From the NCBI RefSeq assembly GCF_028293835.1, contig NZ_JAQGNX010000101.1, forward strand, positions 1-35,148: a stretch of 35,148 nt of DNA, in the 5' to 3' direction. Position numbers and translations under genes: made by a program. This document shows, piece after piece, positions 26,559 to 34,380 of this stretch (position 1 is its first letter; every line of letters starts with the position of its first letter). The notes below the pieces were generated by a model that did no database searches, was not told where the DNA came from, and saw only the letters and a list, made by a program, of their open reading frames with translations. This DNA comes from Pseudomonas sp. Lineage in GTDB: Bacteria > Pseudomonadota > Gammaproteobacteria > Pseudomonadales > Pseudomonadaceae.

Positions 26559-27131
26559 TTAGCGGCTGGTTGCCGATTCGCCAGCGCAGACCTGGGAACG
26601 AGGTGCGCTGTGCAGCCAGCGGGCAAGCATGCGCGTGGAGAGCGGAATAAATAGAAAAACCATGAGCGGGGTGAGGGCCAGGGTACTGATCAATACCCGG
26701 GTGACCAATGAGAGTTCGCCGAGTAACGGGCCCAGGACGAAATTGAACAATAAGGAAACCGGGAAGAATGCCAGCCAGATTGCCACGGCCTGCTTCCAGC
26801 GCGGCGGCGGACGCTGACCCGCTGTGCCAAACCAGCCTTCGATACCGCTGACACGGTGTTCAGACGGTTGCGCAAATAGACCGCTGCCACGCACCAGCCA
26901 AGTGCTTCTCGAAGCAGAGTGCTCCCAGGCGTGCATCGTATGTTGGTCGGAAAATCGAAAAATTATCTGGAACTCATCGCCATCAGCTGGCGGAGCCAGA
27001 ACGCCCGAACCCAGGTAGCCGGGGAAATCGGTGGCCAATTGTTCGCCTTCGCGTAGCCACGAAAACAGCTCTTCATAACGGCCGTGAGCGACACGACGGG
27101 CAACCATCAGGGTGACGGGGGAGGTAGACAT
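26559..27131 (-). CDS. Antibiotic biosynthesis monooxygenase-like membrane protein
   Basis: This 190-residue protein has an N-terminal ABM-type ferredoxin-like domain (about 1-100): VTLMVARRVAHGRYEELFSW, DFPGYLGSGVLAPPADGD, HAWEHSASRSTWL. Two transmembrane segments follow (about 115-137, LAFFPVSLLFNFVLGPLLG, and 145-168, TRVLISTLALTPLMVFLFIP). Proteins of this form are common but uncharacterised. The ATG at 27131 has GGAGAT upstream. It is divergent from the LitR-type regulator with 161 bp between the likely starts, which suggests control by that regulator (inference). Confidence 0.82.
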   Translation of the reverse strand: MSTSPVTLMVARRVAHGRYEELFSWLREGEQLATDFPGYLGSGVLAPPADGDEFQIIFRFSDQHTMHAWEHSASRSTWLVRGSGLFAQPSEHRVSGIEGWFGTAGQRPPPRWKQAVAIWLAFFPVSLLFNFVLGPLLGELSLVTRVLISTLALTPLMVFLFIPLSTRMLARWLHSAPRSQVCAGESATSR

Positions 27132-27292
27132 TGTGTATCTCCATAAGACAAAGCGAGGTTCCTGGGTAAGGAATTCTCATAACGCAGCACCGGGGTGGTG
27201 GGCTGCGCCTAAAAACAGGCAAGGATTATTCCTGAATTCAAAAAATAAGCCACCGTCTCATGGTTTCGGAACTTTGTTTGCGCGGCAGGGTT

Positions 27293-28297
27293 ATGAGTAC
27301 AATGCCCAACTGTATTCAATCGATGCCTGCCATGACTGATTCTATGATCGGACCCGCTCTAGGTAGCGGCCTGCAGCTGGACGGCCTGAAGCAAGAAGAA
27401 TTATTCCCTATCCGCGAAGTGTCCCGCATGACCGGTATCAATCCGGTCACCCTGCGTGCGTGGGAACGGCGTTACGGGCTGATCCAGCCAACTCGAACGG
27501 AAAGTGGCCATCGCCTGTATTCTCAAGCTGATATTGAAGAAGTTCGCAGCATTCTGGGCTGGATCGAGCGCGGTGTAGCCGTCAGTAAGGTCGGCAAGAT
27601 TCTCGCGAAAGCCAGCATTGCCAAAGGACTGTCCGGCGACATCCAGGCTGATGGCTCGCTGAAGGAGTGGAAGGAGTGGCAGGCCCAAGTGCGCCGCGCT
27701 ACTCGCGGGTTCGACGAGCGCCGTCTGGAGCAGTTATACGGCCAGATATTCTCCAGTTATCCGATGATCGTAGTTTTTCAGGATATTTTCATGCCGGTGT
27801 GGCAAGAATTCCTGCTGCATCAAGATCAGTTTGGTCAAGTCAGTGAGTGGCTGTTCCTCGATAACTTTCTGCGCGGGCGAACGCTGCAGCGCTTGCAGAT
27901 GGCCCGAGGCACGGCACAGACCAGCGTGCTGCTGGCCGCCATTCCCGGCGAATGCCGAGAGCTGGAGTTATGGGTAGCGGGTCTGTTGCTGGGCGCGAAT
28001 GATCTATCGGTCAGCGTCTTGGCTCTGGGTCAACCATTAGAGGAATTGAGCCTTGTCTGCGAGAAAATTCAGCCGCAGGCTTTGGTGGTGTATTCCAATC
28101 ATCCTCCAGCCGATGACCTGCCTCGTCGTTTGCAACGGTTGGCATTAATGCTGGATTGTCCGATTTTGCTGGCGGGTGAGGCTTCAGACCTGGCGCAAGA
28201 CAGTTTGGCTGGCTCGCCGATTGCCTGCATTGGAAGCGATGGCCGTCAGATGCAGCGCTGTTTGCGGCAGTTTTTGGCGGGGCATCTGGATACGTAG
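27293..28297 (+). CDS. MerR-family regulator, class II LitR-like (no cobalamin ligand motif)
   Basis: The product is about 334 residues. The MerR DNA-binding domain has LFPIREVSRMTGINPVTLRA, WERRYGLIQPTRTESGHRLY and SQADIEEVRSILGWIERGVA. The rest resembles the helical and Rossmann-like cobalamin-binding parts of LitR/CarH photoreceptors. Where those have E-x-H-x-x-G, this protein has PGECRELELWVAGLLLG, so the axial His and the Gly are absent and B12 binding is unlikely. That fits the class II LitR proteins described in P. putida, which work with a short LOV protein; one is encoded at 29100-29558. The start is uncertain: in-frame ATGs lie at 27260, 27293, 27302, 27323 and 27332. AGGG sits just before 27293, and homology begins only at the HTH. 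Confidence 0.8.
   Translation: MSTMPNCIQSMPAMTDSMIGPALGSGLQLDGLKQEELFPIREVSRMTGINPVTLRAWERRYGLIQPTRTESGHRLYSQADIEEVRSILGWIERGVAVSKVGKILAKASIAKGLSGDIQADGSLKEWKEWQAQVRRATRGFDERRLEQLYGQIFSSYPMIVVFQDIFMPVWQEFLLHQDQFGQVSEWLFLDNFLRGRTLQRLQMARGTAQTSVLLAAIPGECRELELWVAGLLLGANDLSVSVLALGQPLEELSLVCEKIQPQALVVYSNHPPADDLPRRLQRLALMLDCPILLAGEASDLAQDSLAGSPIACIGSDGRQMQRCLRQFLAGHLDT
27298..27314. promoter_or_regulatory. Candidate regulator half-site pair TACA-N9-TGTA
   Basis: The inverted repeat TACA...TGTA lies at the 5' end of the MerR-type gene. MerR/LitR-type proteins bind dyads of this general type between divergent promoters. If it is an operator, translation should start downstream, at 27323 or 27332. 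The evidence is weak because only four bases per arm match. Confidence 0.25.
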
Positions 28298-28329
28298 GTA
28301 GTGAGAGTCGGTTGCGAGATTGCACGTTC

Positions 28330-28419
28330 CGTAGGGCCAACTTGTTGGCGATATATAAACTGCACCAAAGCTCCCGAATTCACCGCCGGCTGCTTCGCCA
28401 ACAATTTTGGCTCCTACAG
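28330..28419. repeat. REP doublet 5 (inverted pair)
   Basis: The left arm CGTAGGGCCAACTTGTTGGC and the right arm CGCCAACAATTTTGGCTCCT with ACAG lie between the convergent MerR-type and PilZ-like genes. The arms are slightly diverged and the centre is ~45 bp. Confidence 0.8.
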
Positions 28420-28439
28420 AGTCAGCGGCATCGTGCTAC

Positions 28440-29045
28440 TCAAGCGGGGATGGGGTGTACCAACTGGTGCTGCTGCAAGATGTACTGGCGTAAGCGCTCA
28501 GTGTCTTCCGTATTCCTCTGGCTCAAGCGGTAGGCCGCCAGGCCCTGTTCGGTGAGCCGTTCGAATGTACCGCGCAAAGCGATGGGCGCATGGCCCGCCG
28601 GTGAAAACCACAGCGAAAAATATTTGGGCGGTTTGGTGGCTTTGCGGTTTTCAAGCAAAATGCCCTTGAACGAGATTTCATGCACCCACAACGCCGACAG
28701 CGAGCCCTTTTCAGTTTCCAACGGCAGCGGTGCCGGGAGCGTCAGGCGCCAGGGGCGAGAGGTCGGGCCTTTGTCGTCGTAAATACTGGGCGCGCCCAAT
28801 TGCAGGTGCATGGCGTGGAATTCGTCTTCCACCAAGTGCAAGGGAAAGGTCATTTGCTGGTGTTCGAAATGCGCTTGAAGGGTGACTTGCTCATGAGCTG
28901 CCAAGCGTGTCAGCAGTTCGTGAATCTGCACGCCGCCGTTAACCAGCAGGCTGCGTGACGGATCCCGTACATTCAGCTTAGGGTTGTGCTGCATCTTCTT
29001 AATGAAGTCCAGCTCATCCTGAGTAAGCAGGGTATCGCGCTGCAT
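28440..29045 (-). CDS. PilZ-like domain protein
   Basis: This 201-residue cytoplasmic protein has an N-terminal ~90-residue part beginning LTQDELDFIKKMQ and containing LLVNGGVQIHELLTRLAAHE. The C-terminal half looks like a PilZ domain: the strand VHEISFKGILLEN stands where D-x-S-x-x-G is usual, and the end RNTEDTERLRQYILQQH resembles the typical PilZ closing helix. The Arg-rich c-di-GMP motif is not evident, so nucleotide binding is doubtful. The assignment is tentative. The gene is 54 bp downstream of the LOV gene on the same strand, possibly in one operon. Confidence 0.55.
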   Translation of the reverse strand: MQRDTLLTQDELDFIKKMQHNPKLNVRDPSRSLLVNGGVQIHELLTRLAAHEQVTLQAHFEHQQMTFPLHLVEDEFHAMHLQLGAPSIYDDKGPTSRPWRLTLPAPLPLETEKGSLSALWVHEISFKGILLENRKATKPPKYFSLWFSPAGHAPIALRGTFERLTEQGLAAYRLSQRNTEDTERLRQYILQQHQLVHPIPA

Positions 29046-29099
29046 GGCAAAGCTCGATTGTTCGATGAATGGTATGAAGACAACTAATCGGGTGGTTAG

Positions 29100-29558
29100 T
29101 TACGGCCGTCGGTCACTTTTTAACAAATTTATCTCCGCTTGCGCCAGCGCTAGTTCTGCTTCGAGCGCAATAACACGTTGTTCCGCTTCTACCTGTTTGC
29201 TGACGTTTTTCTGAATGCCTATAAAATAGGTTAGCTGATCTGCCTCGTTGAACACCGGTGTGATGGACAATTCGTTCCAGAAGGCGCTGCCGTCTTTACG
29301 ATAATTACGCAGCACTTGACGGCACGGCAGGCCCTGCGCAATGGCTGTGCGAATGACCGCCAGAGCGGGTTCGTCGCGTTCGCCAGCCTGCAAAAAGCGA
29401 CAGTCGCGGTAAAGAATGTCTACGGCCGAATAGCCGGTCAGGGTCTCGAACGCTTGGTTCACATAGATAAGAATGTTGTCGTCGCCTTCCTGCTCCGCGA
29501 CCACGATCCCGTCATTAGAGGCGTTGATCACCAATTGCAGCAGTTTTGCATTTATCAC
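29100..29558 (-). CDS. Short LOV blue-light receptor
   Basis: This 152-residue protein consists of one LOV (PAS) domain plus a helical C-terminal extension. It closely resembles the P. putida short LOV proteins PpSB1/PpSB2. The photoactive cysteine is C53 in YRDCRFLQ, where flavin forms its light-driven adduct. Other flavin contacts are NQAFETLTGYS, then RQVLRNYRKDGSAFWNELSI and FIGIQKNVSKQVEAEQ. The end is a coiled-coil-like helix (VIALEAELALAQAEINLL) that probably mediates dimerisation. There is no output domain, so it must act through a partner. The start is GTG (29556-29558), with GGAAG about six bases upstream. The likely partner is the LitR-type regulator encoded nearby. Confidence 0.92.
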   Translation of the reverse strand: MINAKLLQLVINASNDGIVVAEQEGDDNILIYVNQAFETLTGYSAVDILYRDCRFLQAGERDEPALAVIRTAIAQGLPCRQVLRNYRKDGSAFWNELSITPVFNEADQLTYFIGIQKNVSKQVEAEQRVIALEAELALAQAEINLLKSDRRP

Positions 29559-29657
29559 GGAAAACTTCCGACATGATTATCAAGGCAACAGTCTAAGACA
29601 TCGAGCCCGGTTGGGGCATACTGCAGCCGTTTTTTACTGCGCTTACAGGATCCATTT

Positions 29658-30113
29658 ATGAGAATCGTCATTTTTTCAGGTTCGGTCTACGGTTCTGCCG
29701 AAGAAGTCGCCCGGCATGCAGAGCATATTCTTCGCGACGCCGGTCATGAAGTCTGGCACAACCCACGCGCTTCGCTGGCTGACGTCCAGGCCCACGCGCC
29801 CCAAGCATTGCTGGCAGTGACATCGACCACTGGGATGGGCGAACTTCCTGACAACTTCTTGCCGCTGTACTCGCAGATTCGTGACGTTTTACCTGCCGCT
29901 TGGCGCGGGCTGCCTGGTGGTGTGATTGCCTTGGGCGACGCCAGCTATGGCGATACCTTCTGCGGCGGCGGCGAGCAAGTGCGCGAGCTGTTCGCAGAAT
30001 TGGGTGTTCGGGAAGTCCAGCCCATGTTACGACTCGATGCCAGCGAAACGGTTAATCCTGAAGCCGATGCCGAGCCTTGGCTGGCAGCGTTTATTGAGCA
30101 ACTCAGTGCCTGA
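29658..30113 (+). CDS. Flavodoxin (MioC-like)
   Basis: This 151-residue FMN-binding protein has the phosphate-binding loop SGSVYGSAEEVARHAE near the N terminus, then LLAVTSTTGMGELPDNF, then GVIALGDASYGDTFCGGGEQ, the three FMN-contact loops of flavodoxins. Length matches MioC-type proteins. It is a cytoplasmic electron carrier; its partner is unknown. It is divergent from the LOV gene with 99 bp between starts, so the two may share regulation. In P. aeruginosa a similar gene lies near folM-folE-folX, as I recall. Confidence 0.9.
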   Translation: MRIVIFSGSVYGSAEEVARHAEHILRDAGHEVWHNPRASLADVQAHAPQALLAVTSTTGMGELPDNFLPLYSQIRDVLPAAWRGLPGGVIALGDASYGDTFCGGGEQVRELFAELGVREVQPMLRLDASETVNPEADAEPWLAAFIEQLSA

Positions 30114-30121
30114 TCGGGTCT

Positions 30122-30204
30122 CTGTAGGAGCCAACTTGGTGACGATATAAGCTGCGCCGCAGCGTTCCAGATCCTGCCTCGCCAATACAGTGGCTCCCCC
30201 GCAG
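30122..30204. repeat. REP doublet 6, diverged
   Basis: The left arm CTGTAGGAGCCAACTTGGTG and the right arm CGCCAATACAGTGGCTCCCC with CGCAG keep the ends but have lost inner complementarity. It lies after the flavodoxin gene. Confidence 0.7.
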
Positions 30205-30362
30205 ACTGTGCTTGGGCATGTGGTCTAAATGGCCGTTTGGTCTGAGATGACTCGCTCGGCCAGTAAGCTGGCTGCTAACGCAACTACACAGATACTCAGC
30301 TCTGACTAGACTGATCGGCACACCCTCTATAACCCATAAGAACAATTGCCGAGGTGAACGCC

Positions 30363-31145
30363 GTGAATGTTGCCCAAGTTTTGCCGTCCCCCAATGTCCA
30401 GGGTCAAGTAAGCGCCACTGAATGGCAGACCCGGGTTGATTTAGCAGCGTGTTATCGACTGGTCGCGATGCACGGTTGGGATGATCTGATCTTCACGCAC
30501 ATTTCTGCCAAAGTACCCGGCACTGAAGATTTCCTGATCAATCCGTACGGCTTGATGTTTCATGAAATCACCGCGTCGAGCCTGATTAAAGTCGATCAAG
30601 CCGGTAATAAGTTGATGGACACCCCGTATGAGATCAACCCAGCGGGTTACACCATCCACAGCGCCATCCACGAAGTACGCCACGATGTCGCCTGTGTCAT
30701 TCACACCCATACGGCCTCCGGGGTCGCGGTGTCGGCACAAAAGCAGGGAATACTGCCGATCAGCCAGCAGTCGATTTTTATCCTATCGAGCCTCGCCTAT
30801 CACGCCTACGAAGGCGTCGCGCTTAATCACGAAGAAAAAGCTCGTCTGCAAGCTGATTTGGGTGATAACGCCTTCCTGATGCTCAACAACCATGGGCTGC
30901 TAACGTGCGCCAACAGCATTGCCGATGCCTTCTTGATGATGTTCACGTTCCAGCGTGCCTGTGACATTCAGGTGTTGGCGCAAAACGGCGGTGCTGAGTT
31001 GATTCCCATCAACGGCCAAATTCTGGCCGGTGCTAAAGCAATGGTGGCCATGGTGACTAAAAGCCCACAAGGCATGGGCGGTGCCTTGGCCTGGCCGGCG
31101 TTATTACGCAAGGTCGATAAGCTCGATCCAAGCTACAAAGAGTAA
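30363..31145 (+). CDS. Class II aldolase/adducin family protein
   Basis: This 260-residue protein of the class II aldolase/adducin fold has a zinc site in CVIHTHTASGVAVSA and a later His in MLNNHGLLTC. The N terminus has LAACYRLVAMHGWDDLIFTH, followed by ISAKVPGTEDFLINPYGLMF. Such enzymes cleave or epimerise sugar phosphates, but this subgroup (also related to adducin) has no firm substrate. The start is the GTG at 30363, because GAGG (30351-30354) is eight bases upstream; a GTG three codons earlier overlaps that site. A short-chain dehydrogenase follows on the same strand. Confidence 0.88.
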   Translation: MNVAQVLPSPNVQGQVSATEWQTRVDLAACYRLVAMHGWDDLIFTHISAKVPGTEDFLINPYGLMFHEITASSLIKVDQAGNKLMDTPYEINPAGYTIHSAIHEVRHDVACVIHTHTASGVAVSAQKQGILPISQQSIFILSSLAYHAYEGVALNHEEKARLQADLGDNAFLMLNNHGLLTCANSIADAFLMMFTFQRACDIQVLAQNGGAELIPINGQILAGAKAMVAMVTKSPQGMGGALAWPALLRKVDKLDPSYKE

Positions 31146-31332
31146 TGCCACTGGCCGGATCGAACAGGCAAATTAACTACAAGCGTGCTCAGAAATTGCC
31201 TGTTCTGACGGTGTTTCCCTTGCGCGCATCCTGCTGCCTTATTGCGTACTATTCAGCACGGACTGAGTTGATTGTGGCTGGACGTCGAGTGATCGACACT
31301 CAATCCATTGCCTATCTTTGCTGGAGCTGTCC

Positions 31333-32244
31333 ATGAGTGAGCCTGTGCGTTTTGAAGATAAAGTCGTCATTGTCACCGGCGCTGGGGGCGGTCTGGGCCG
31401 CGCCCATGCGTTGTTATTTGCTAAACATGGCGCGCGTGTGGTGGTCAATGACCTCGGCGGCTCGGCGCGCGGCGAAGGTGCAAATGCTTCGGCGGCGGAC
31501 CGCGTGGTGGCCGAGATCCGTGAAGCGGGCGGTACTGCCATCGCTAACCACGACTCGGTGACTGACGGCGACAAGATCGTCCAGAATGCGCTGGATGCTT
31601 TTGGTCGCATCGACGTGGTGGTCAACAACGCGGGCATCCTGCGCGACAAAACCTTTGCGAAGATGGACGACGCCGATTGGGATCTGGTCTACCGCGTTCA
31701 CGTTGAAGGTGCTTACAAAGTAACCCACGCCGCCTGGCCGCACATGCGCGAGCAGAACTACGGACGGGTGATTTTCACCGCTTCAACTTCTGGCATCTAC
31801 GGTAACTTCGGGCAGTCAAACTACGGCATGGCCAAACTGGGCTTATATGGCCTGACTCGAACCTTGGCCCTGGAAGGTCGCAAGAACAATATTCTGGTCA
31901 ACGCCATTGCCCCAACCGGCGGTACACGCATGACCGAAGGCCTGATCCCGGCGGCTGTGTTCGAAATGCTTAAACCCGAACTCATCAGCCCATTAGTGGT
32001 ATTCCTCGGCAGCGAACAATGCACCGAAACCTCCGGCTTGTTTGAAGTCGGCGGCGGCTGGATCGGCAAAACCCGCTGGGAGCGCAGCATCGGCGCGGGC
32101 TTTGACCCCCGTGCTGGCTTTAGTCCTGAAGACGTGGCAGCCAGTTGGGACAAGATCGGTGACTTTGAAGGGGCTTCGCATCCGAAAGATACCGCTGAGG
32201 CGCTGAATGAAATGATGGCGAACTTGCAGAGATATGCTCAATAG
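31333..32244 (+). CDS. Short-chain dehydrogenase, (3R)-hydroxyacyl-CoA dehydrogenase-like
   Basis: This 303-residue SDR starts at the ATG at 31333 with CTGGAG upstream. It has the cofactor motif VIVTGAGGGLGRAHALLFAK, the NAG motif VVNNAGILRDKTFAKM, and a catalytic Ser-Tyr-Lys in TASTSGIYGNFGQSNYGMAK. The insert GARVVVNDLGGSARGEGANA and the C-terminal WIGKTRWERSIGAGFDPRAG are typical of the dehydrogenase domain of peroxisomal multifunctional enzyme 2, so a CoA-ester substrate in fatty-acid or steroid-type beta-oxidation is likely. It is 187 bp after the aldolase gene and ends in a palindromic terminator. Confidence 0.9.
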   Translation: MSEPVRFEDKVVIVTGAGGGLGRAHALLFAKHGARVVVNDLGGSARGEGANASAADRVVAEIREAGGTAIANHDSVTDGDKIVQNALDAFGRIDVVVNNAGILRDKTFAKMDDADWDLVYRVHVEGAYKVTHAAWPHMREQNYGRVIFTASTSGIYGNFGQSNYGMAKLGLYGLTRTLALEGRKNNILVNAIAPTGGTRMTEGLIPAAVFEMLKPELISPLVVFLGSEQCTETSGLFEVGGGWIGKTRWERSIGAGFDPRAGFSPEDVAASWDKIGDFEGASHPKDTAEALNEMMANLQRYAQ

Positions 32245-32264
32245 AAACTAATGCGTTTTTAAAC

Positions 32265-32298
32265 TAAGCCGATCAATTGATCGGCTTAGTTGTTTTTG
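32265..32298 (+). terminator. Palindromic terminator after the SDR gene
   Basis: TAAGCCGATCAATTGATCGG, continuing CTTA, is a near-perfect palindrome around 32276, followed by GTTGTTTTTG. The right half (CAATTGATCGGCTTAG plus T tract) recurs at 32995, before the second copy of the tandem gene. Confidence 0.8.
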
Positions 32299-32423
32299 TA
32301 GGAAGATTATTAGTTGGCGTGTAGGGCGATTCTGTAATTAAACTTTGTAGATAGAGTTGCCTAAAGTTTTTTCATATGGCTTCCGATAAGACGGGAACAT
32401 TGACGTCGAATGCGGAGGTGATG

Positions 32424-32951
32424 ATGTTATACAGTTTTGACGCCGTTCAGGCACGGCTAGAAGATTATGTCTATGTGCCGGATAAAAACTTCAAACTAAC
32501 CAGTAATGGTTTTCCTTCAATGGAGGCTAGCCTCGCTCAGAAGTCGCGGCAATATTGGGCTGATACGAGCATACCCAGTGAGGTGAAGCTGGAAGGCCTA
32601 GACTTTGATTTATCTGAATTTGATCCTGAAAACACTACAACCCGCGAGTTGATGAACCTTAGCAACGCCCTTGAGGATCTTGGTATCATAGATCGGGATG
32701 TAGGATTTCATATTGGCTCCATGAATTGTGATTTCAATTCAGCGGGTAATCAAACTAATTTTGACAAAAAAATTGATGCATTCGCTTTTTTACGGTTCTG
32801 TCTCGACTCTACTAAAAAATACATTGATGAAGGTCATGGTTTTGCCAAGGAAGTGCTAGTTAGCACGAATACAGCCCTGACGGTGATGGTGGCGCTTAAA
32901 GAGCAGGGCGAAAAGACTAGGAAAAATTCACTGATTGATGCGCTGGTATAA
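32424..32951 (+). CDS. Unknown tandem paralogue, copy 1
   Basis: A 175-residue cytoplasmic protein of a family I do not recognise. The start is set at the second of two adjacent ATGs, with GGAGG five bases upstream; this ATG alone is kept in all three copies. The N terminus MLYSFDAVQARLEDYVYVPD is identical in the three. The middle has DFDLSEFDPENTTTRELM and LEDLGIIDRDVG, then a conserved MNCDFN with the only Cys common to all copies. The C-terminal half (KKIDAFAFLRFCLDSTKKYI onward) looks helical and ends SLIDALV. It has no signal peptide or membrane segment. The upstream frame to 32376 is not coding, since copy 2 has a TAG there. Confidence 0.7.
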   Translation: MLYSFDAVQARLEDYVYVPDKNFKLTSNGFPSMEASLAQKSRQYWADTSIPSEVKLEGLDFDLSEFDPENTTTRELMNLSNALEDLGIIDRDVGFHIGSMNCDFNSAGNQTNFDKKIDAFAFLRFCLDSTKKYIDEGHGFAKEVLVSTNTALTVMVALKEQGEKTRKNSLIDALV

Positions 32952-33143
32952 ATATTTTTGAAAGTCGACTTTAACCGCTGCTTAGCAGCAGCGCCAATTG
33001 ATCGGCTTAGTTTTTTTGTAAGAAGATTATTAGTTTGCCTGTAGGACGATTCTGTAAATAAACTTTCTAGATAGGATTGGTTAAAGTTTTTTCATGTAGC
33101 TTCCGATAAGACGAGAACAGTAACGTCGAGTGTGGAGGTGATG

Positions 33144-33671
33144 ATGTTATACAGTTTTGACGCCGTTCAGGCACGGCTAGAAGATTATGTCTATGTGCCG
33201 GATAAAAACTTCAAGCTGACTCATACCGGCTTTCCTTCAATGGAAGCCGGTCTTGCTCAGAAGTCGCGGCAGTATTGGGCCGATAAAAGCATACCCAACG
33301 AAGTAAAACTGGAAGGGTTAAATTTCGATCTGTCTGCCTTTGATGGCGAAAACACTACAACCCGCGAGATGATGGCACTCAGCGTTGCCTTGGAAGAACT
33401 CGGCGTGGTCGATAGAGATGTAGGAAGCATTATAGGTGGGATGAATTGTGATTTTAACTCAGCGGGTAATCAAATTAATTTTGGCAAAAAAATCGACGCG
33501 TTCGCTTACTTGGCGATCGCTCTTGATGATATTAAAAAATATATTGATGAAGGTCATGGTTTTGCCAAGCCAGTGCTGGTGAGCATGAATACTGTACTGA
33601 CGGTGATGTTGGCGCTGAAGGAGAGGGCGGAACAAGCAAAAGCAAGCTCGCTGATTGATACACATGCATGA
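33144..33671 (+). CDS. Unknown tandem paralogue, copy 2
   Basis: 175 residues, the most diverged copy: it has LTHTGFPSMEAGLAQ where the others have LTSNGFPSMEASLAQ, and FDGENTTTREMMALSVALEE where they have FDPENTTTRELM. The first 71 bases of the gene are identical to copies 1 and 3, including third codon positions. Differences, many of them synonymous, begin after that. The codon after the upstream ATG at 33094 is TAG, which shows that the N-terminal extension open in copies 1 and 3 is not translated. GGAGG lies five bases before the chosen ATG. Confidence 0.7.
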   Translation: MLYSFDAVQARLEDYVYVPDKNFKLTHTGFPSMEAGLAQKSRQYWADKSIPNEVKLEGLNFDLSAFDGENTTTREMMALSVALEELGVVDRDVGSIIGGMNCDFNSAGNQINFGKKIDAFAYLAIALDDIKKYIDEGHGFAKPVLVSMNTVLTVMLALKERAEQAKASSLIDTHA

Positions 33672-33834
33672 CGGCTTCAATAATTAAATCGGGCCGCTGC
33701 ATAGCTGCATAGGAAGATTATTAGTTGGCGTGTAGGGCGATTCTGTAAGTAAACTTTGTAGATAGAATTGCCTAAAGTTTTTTCATATGGCTTTCGATAA
33801 GACGGGAACAGTGACGTCGTGTGTGGAGGTGATA

Positions 33835-34362
33835 ATGTTATACAGTTTTGACGCCGTTCAGGCACGGCTAGAAGATTATGTCTATGTGCCGGATAAAAAC
33901 TTCAAGCTAACCAGCAATGGTTTTCCTTCAATGGAGGCTAGCCTCGCTCAGAAATCGCGTCAGTATTGGGCTGATAAGAGCATACCCAATGAGGTGAAGC
34001 TGGACGGTCTGGACTTTGATTTATCCGAATTTGATCCTGAAAACACGACGACCCGCGAATTGATGGCGCTTAGAAATGCCCTTGAAGACCTAGGTATCAT
34101 CGATCCGGATGTTGGCGGTATCATTGGCCCAATGAATTGTGATTTTAATGCAGCGGGTCATCAAACTAATTTTGGCAAAAAAATTGACGCTTTCGCGTAC
34201 TTGAGGCTCGTTCTGGATGACACAAAAAAATATGTTGAAGACGGTCATGGCTTTGCCAAAGGAGTGCTGGTTAGCATGAATACCGCGCTGGCGGTGATGC
34301 TGGCGCTTAAGGAGCGCGCCGCAGAGGCGAAGGCAAATTCACTGATTGATACGCGGGTATAA
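33835..34362 (+). CDS. Unknown tandem paralogue, copy 3
   Basis: 175 residues, closer to copy 1 than to copy 2. The first of the two ATGs seen in copies 1 and 2 is ATA here, so the ATG at 33835 must be the start if translation is conserved. The C terminus is LALKERAAEAKANSLIDTRV, and the Cys-containing segment is IIGPMNCDFNAAGHQTNFGK. It is followed by a full-length hairpin terminator, so it is probably the copy next to the original right flank. The open frame of all three argues for selection to keep them. Confidence 0.7.
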   Translation: MLYSFDAVQARLEDYVYVPDKNFKLTSNGFPSMEASLAQKSRQYWADKSIPNEVKLDGLDFDLSEFDPENTTTRELMALRNALEDLGIIDPDVGGIIGPMNCDFNAAGHQTNFGKKIDAFAYLRLVLDDTKKYVEDGHGFAKGVLVSMNTALAVMLALKERAAEAKANSLIDTRV

Positions 34363-34380
34363 AGCCCTCTGAAAAAATAG

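Larger units (their letters stand above)
32274..34362 (+). repeat. Tandem three-copy gene array, unit ~0.7 kb
   Basis: Three direct repeats each carry ~110 bp of upstream sequence plus a 528-bp gene. Start codons are at 32424, 33144 and 33835, spaced 720 and 691 bp. The shared upstream block includes AAGATTATTAGTTGGCGTGT-like sequence (32303, 33021 and 33713) and AAAGTTTTTTCAT just before the genes. Copy 2 begins with the right half of the SDR terminator. A partial copy of the hairpin found complete after copy 3 (34381-34412) follows copies 1 and 2. Confidence 0.9.

Noticed and set aside
31145..31336. 63-residue open frame between the aldolase-like and SDR genes
   Set aside because: It overlaps the aldolase stop, lacks a ribosome binding site, and shows no feature of a protein-coding gene.
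32376..32423. Upstream ATG giving a 191-residue form of copies 1 and 3
   Set aside because: The same extension is interrupted by TAG in copy 2, and the GGAGG site fits only the downstream ATG.
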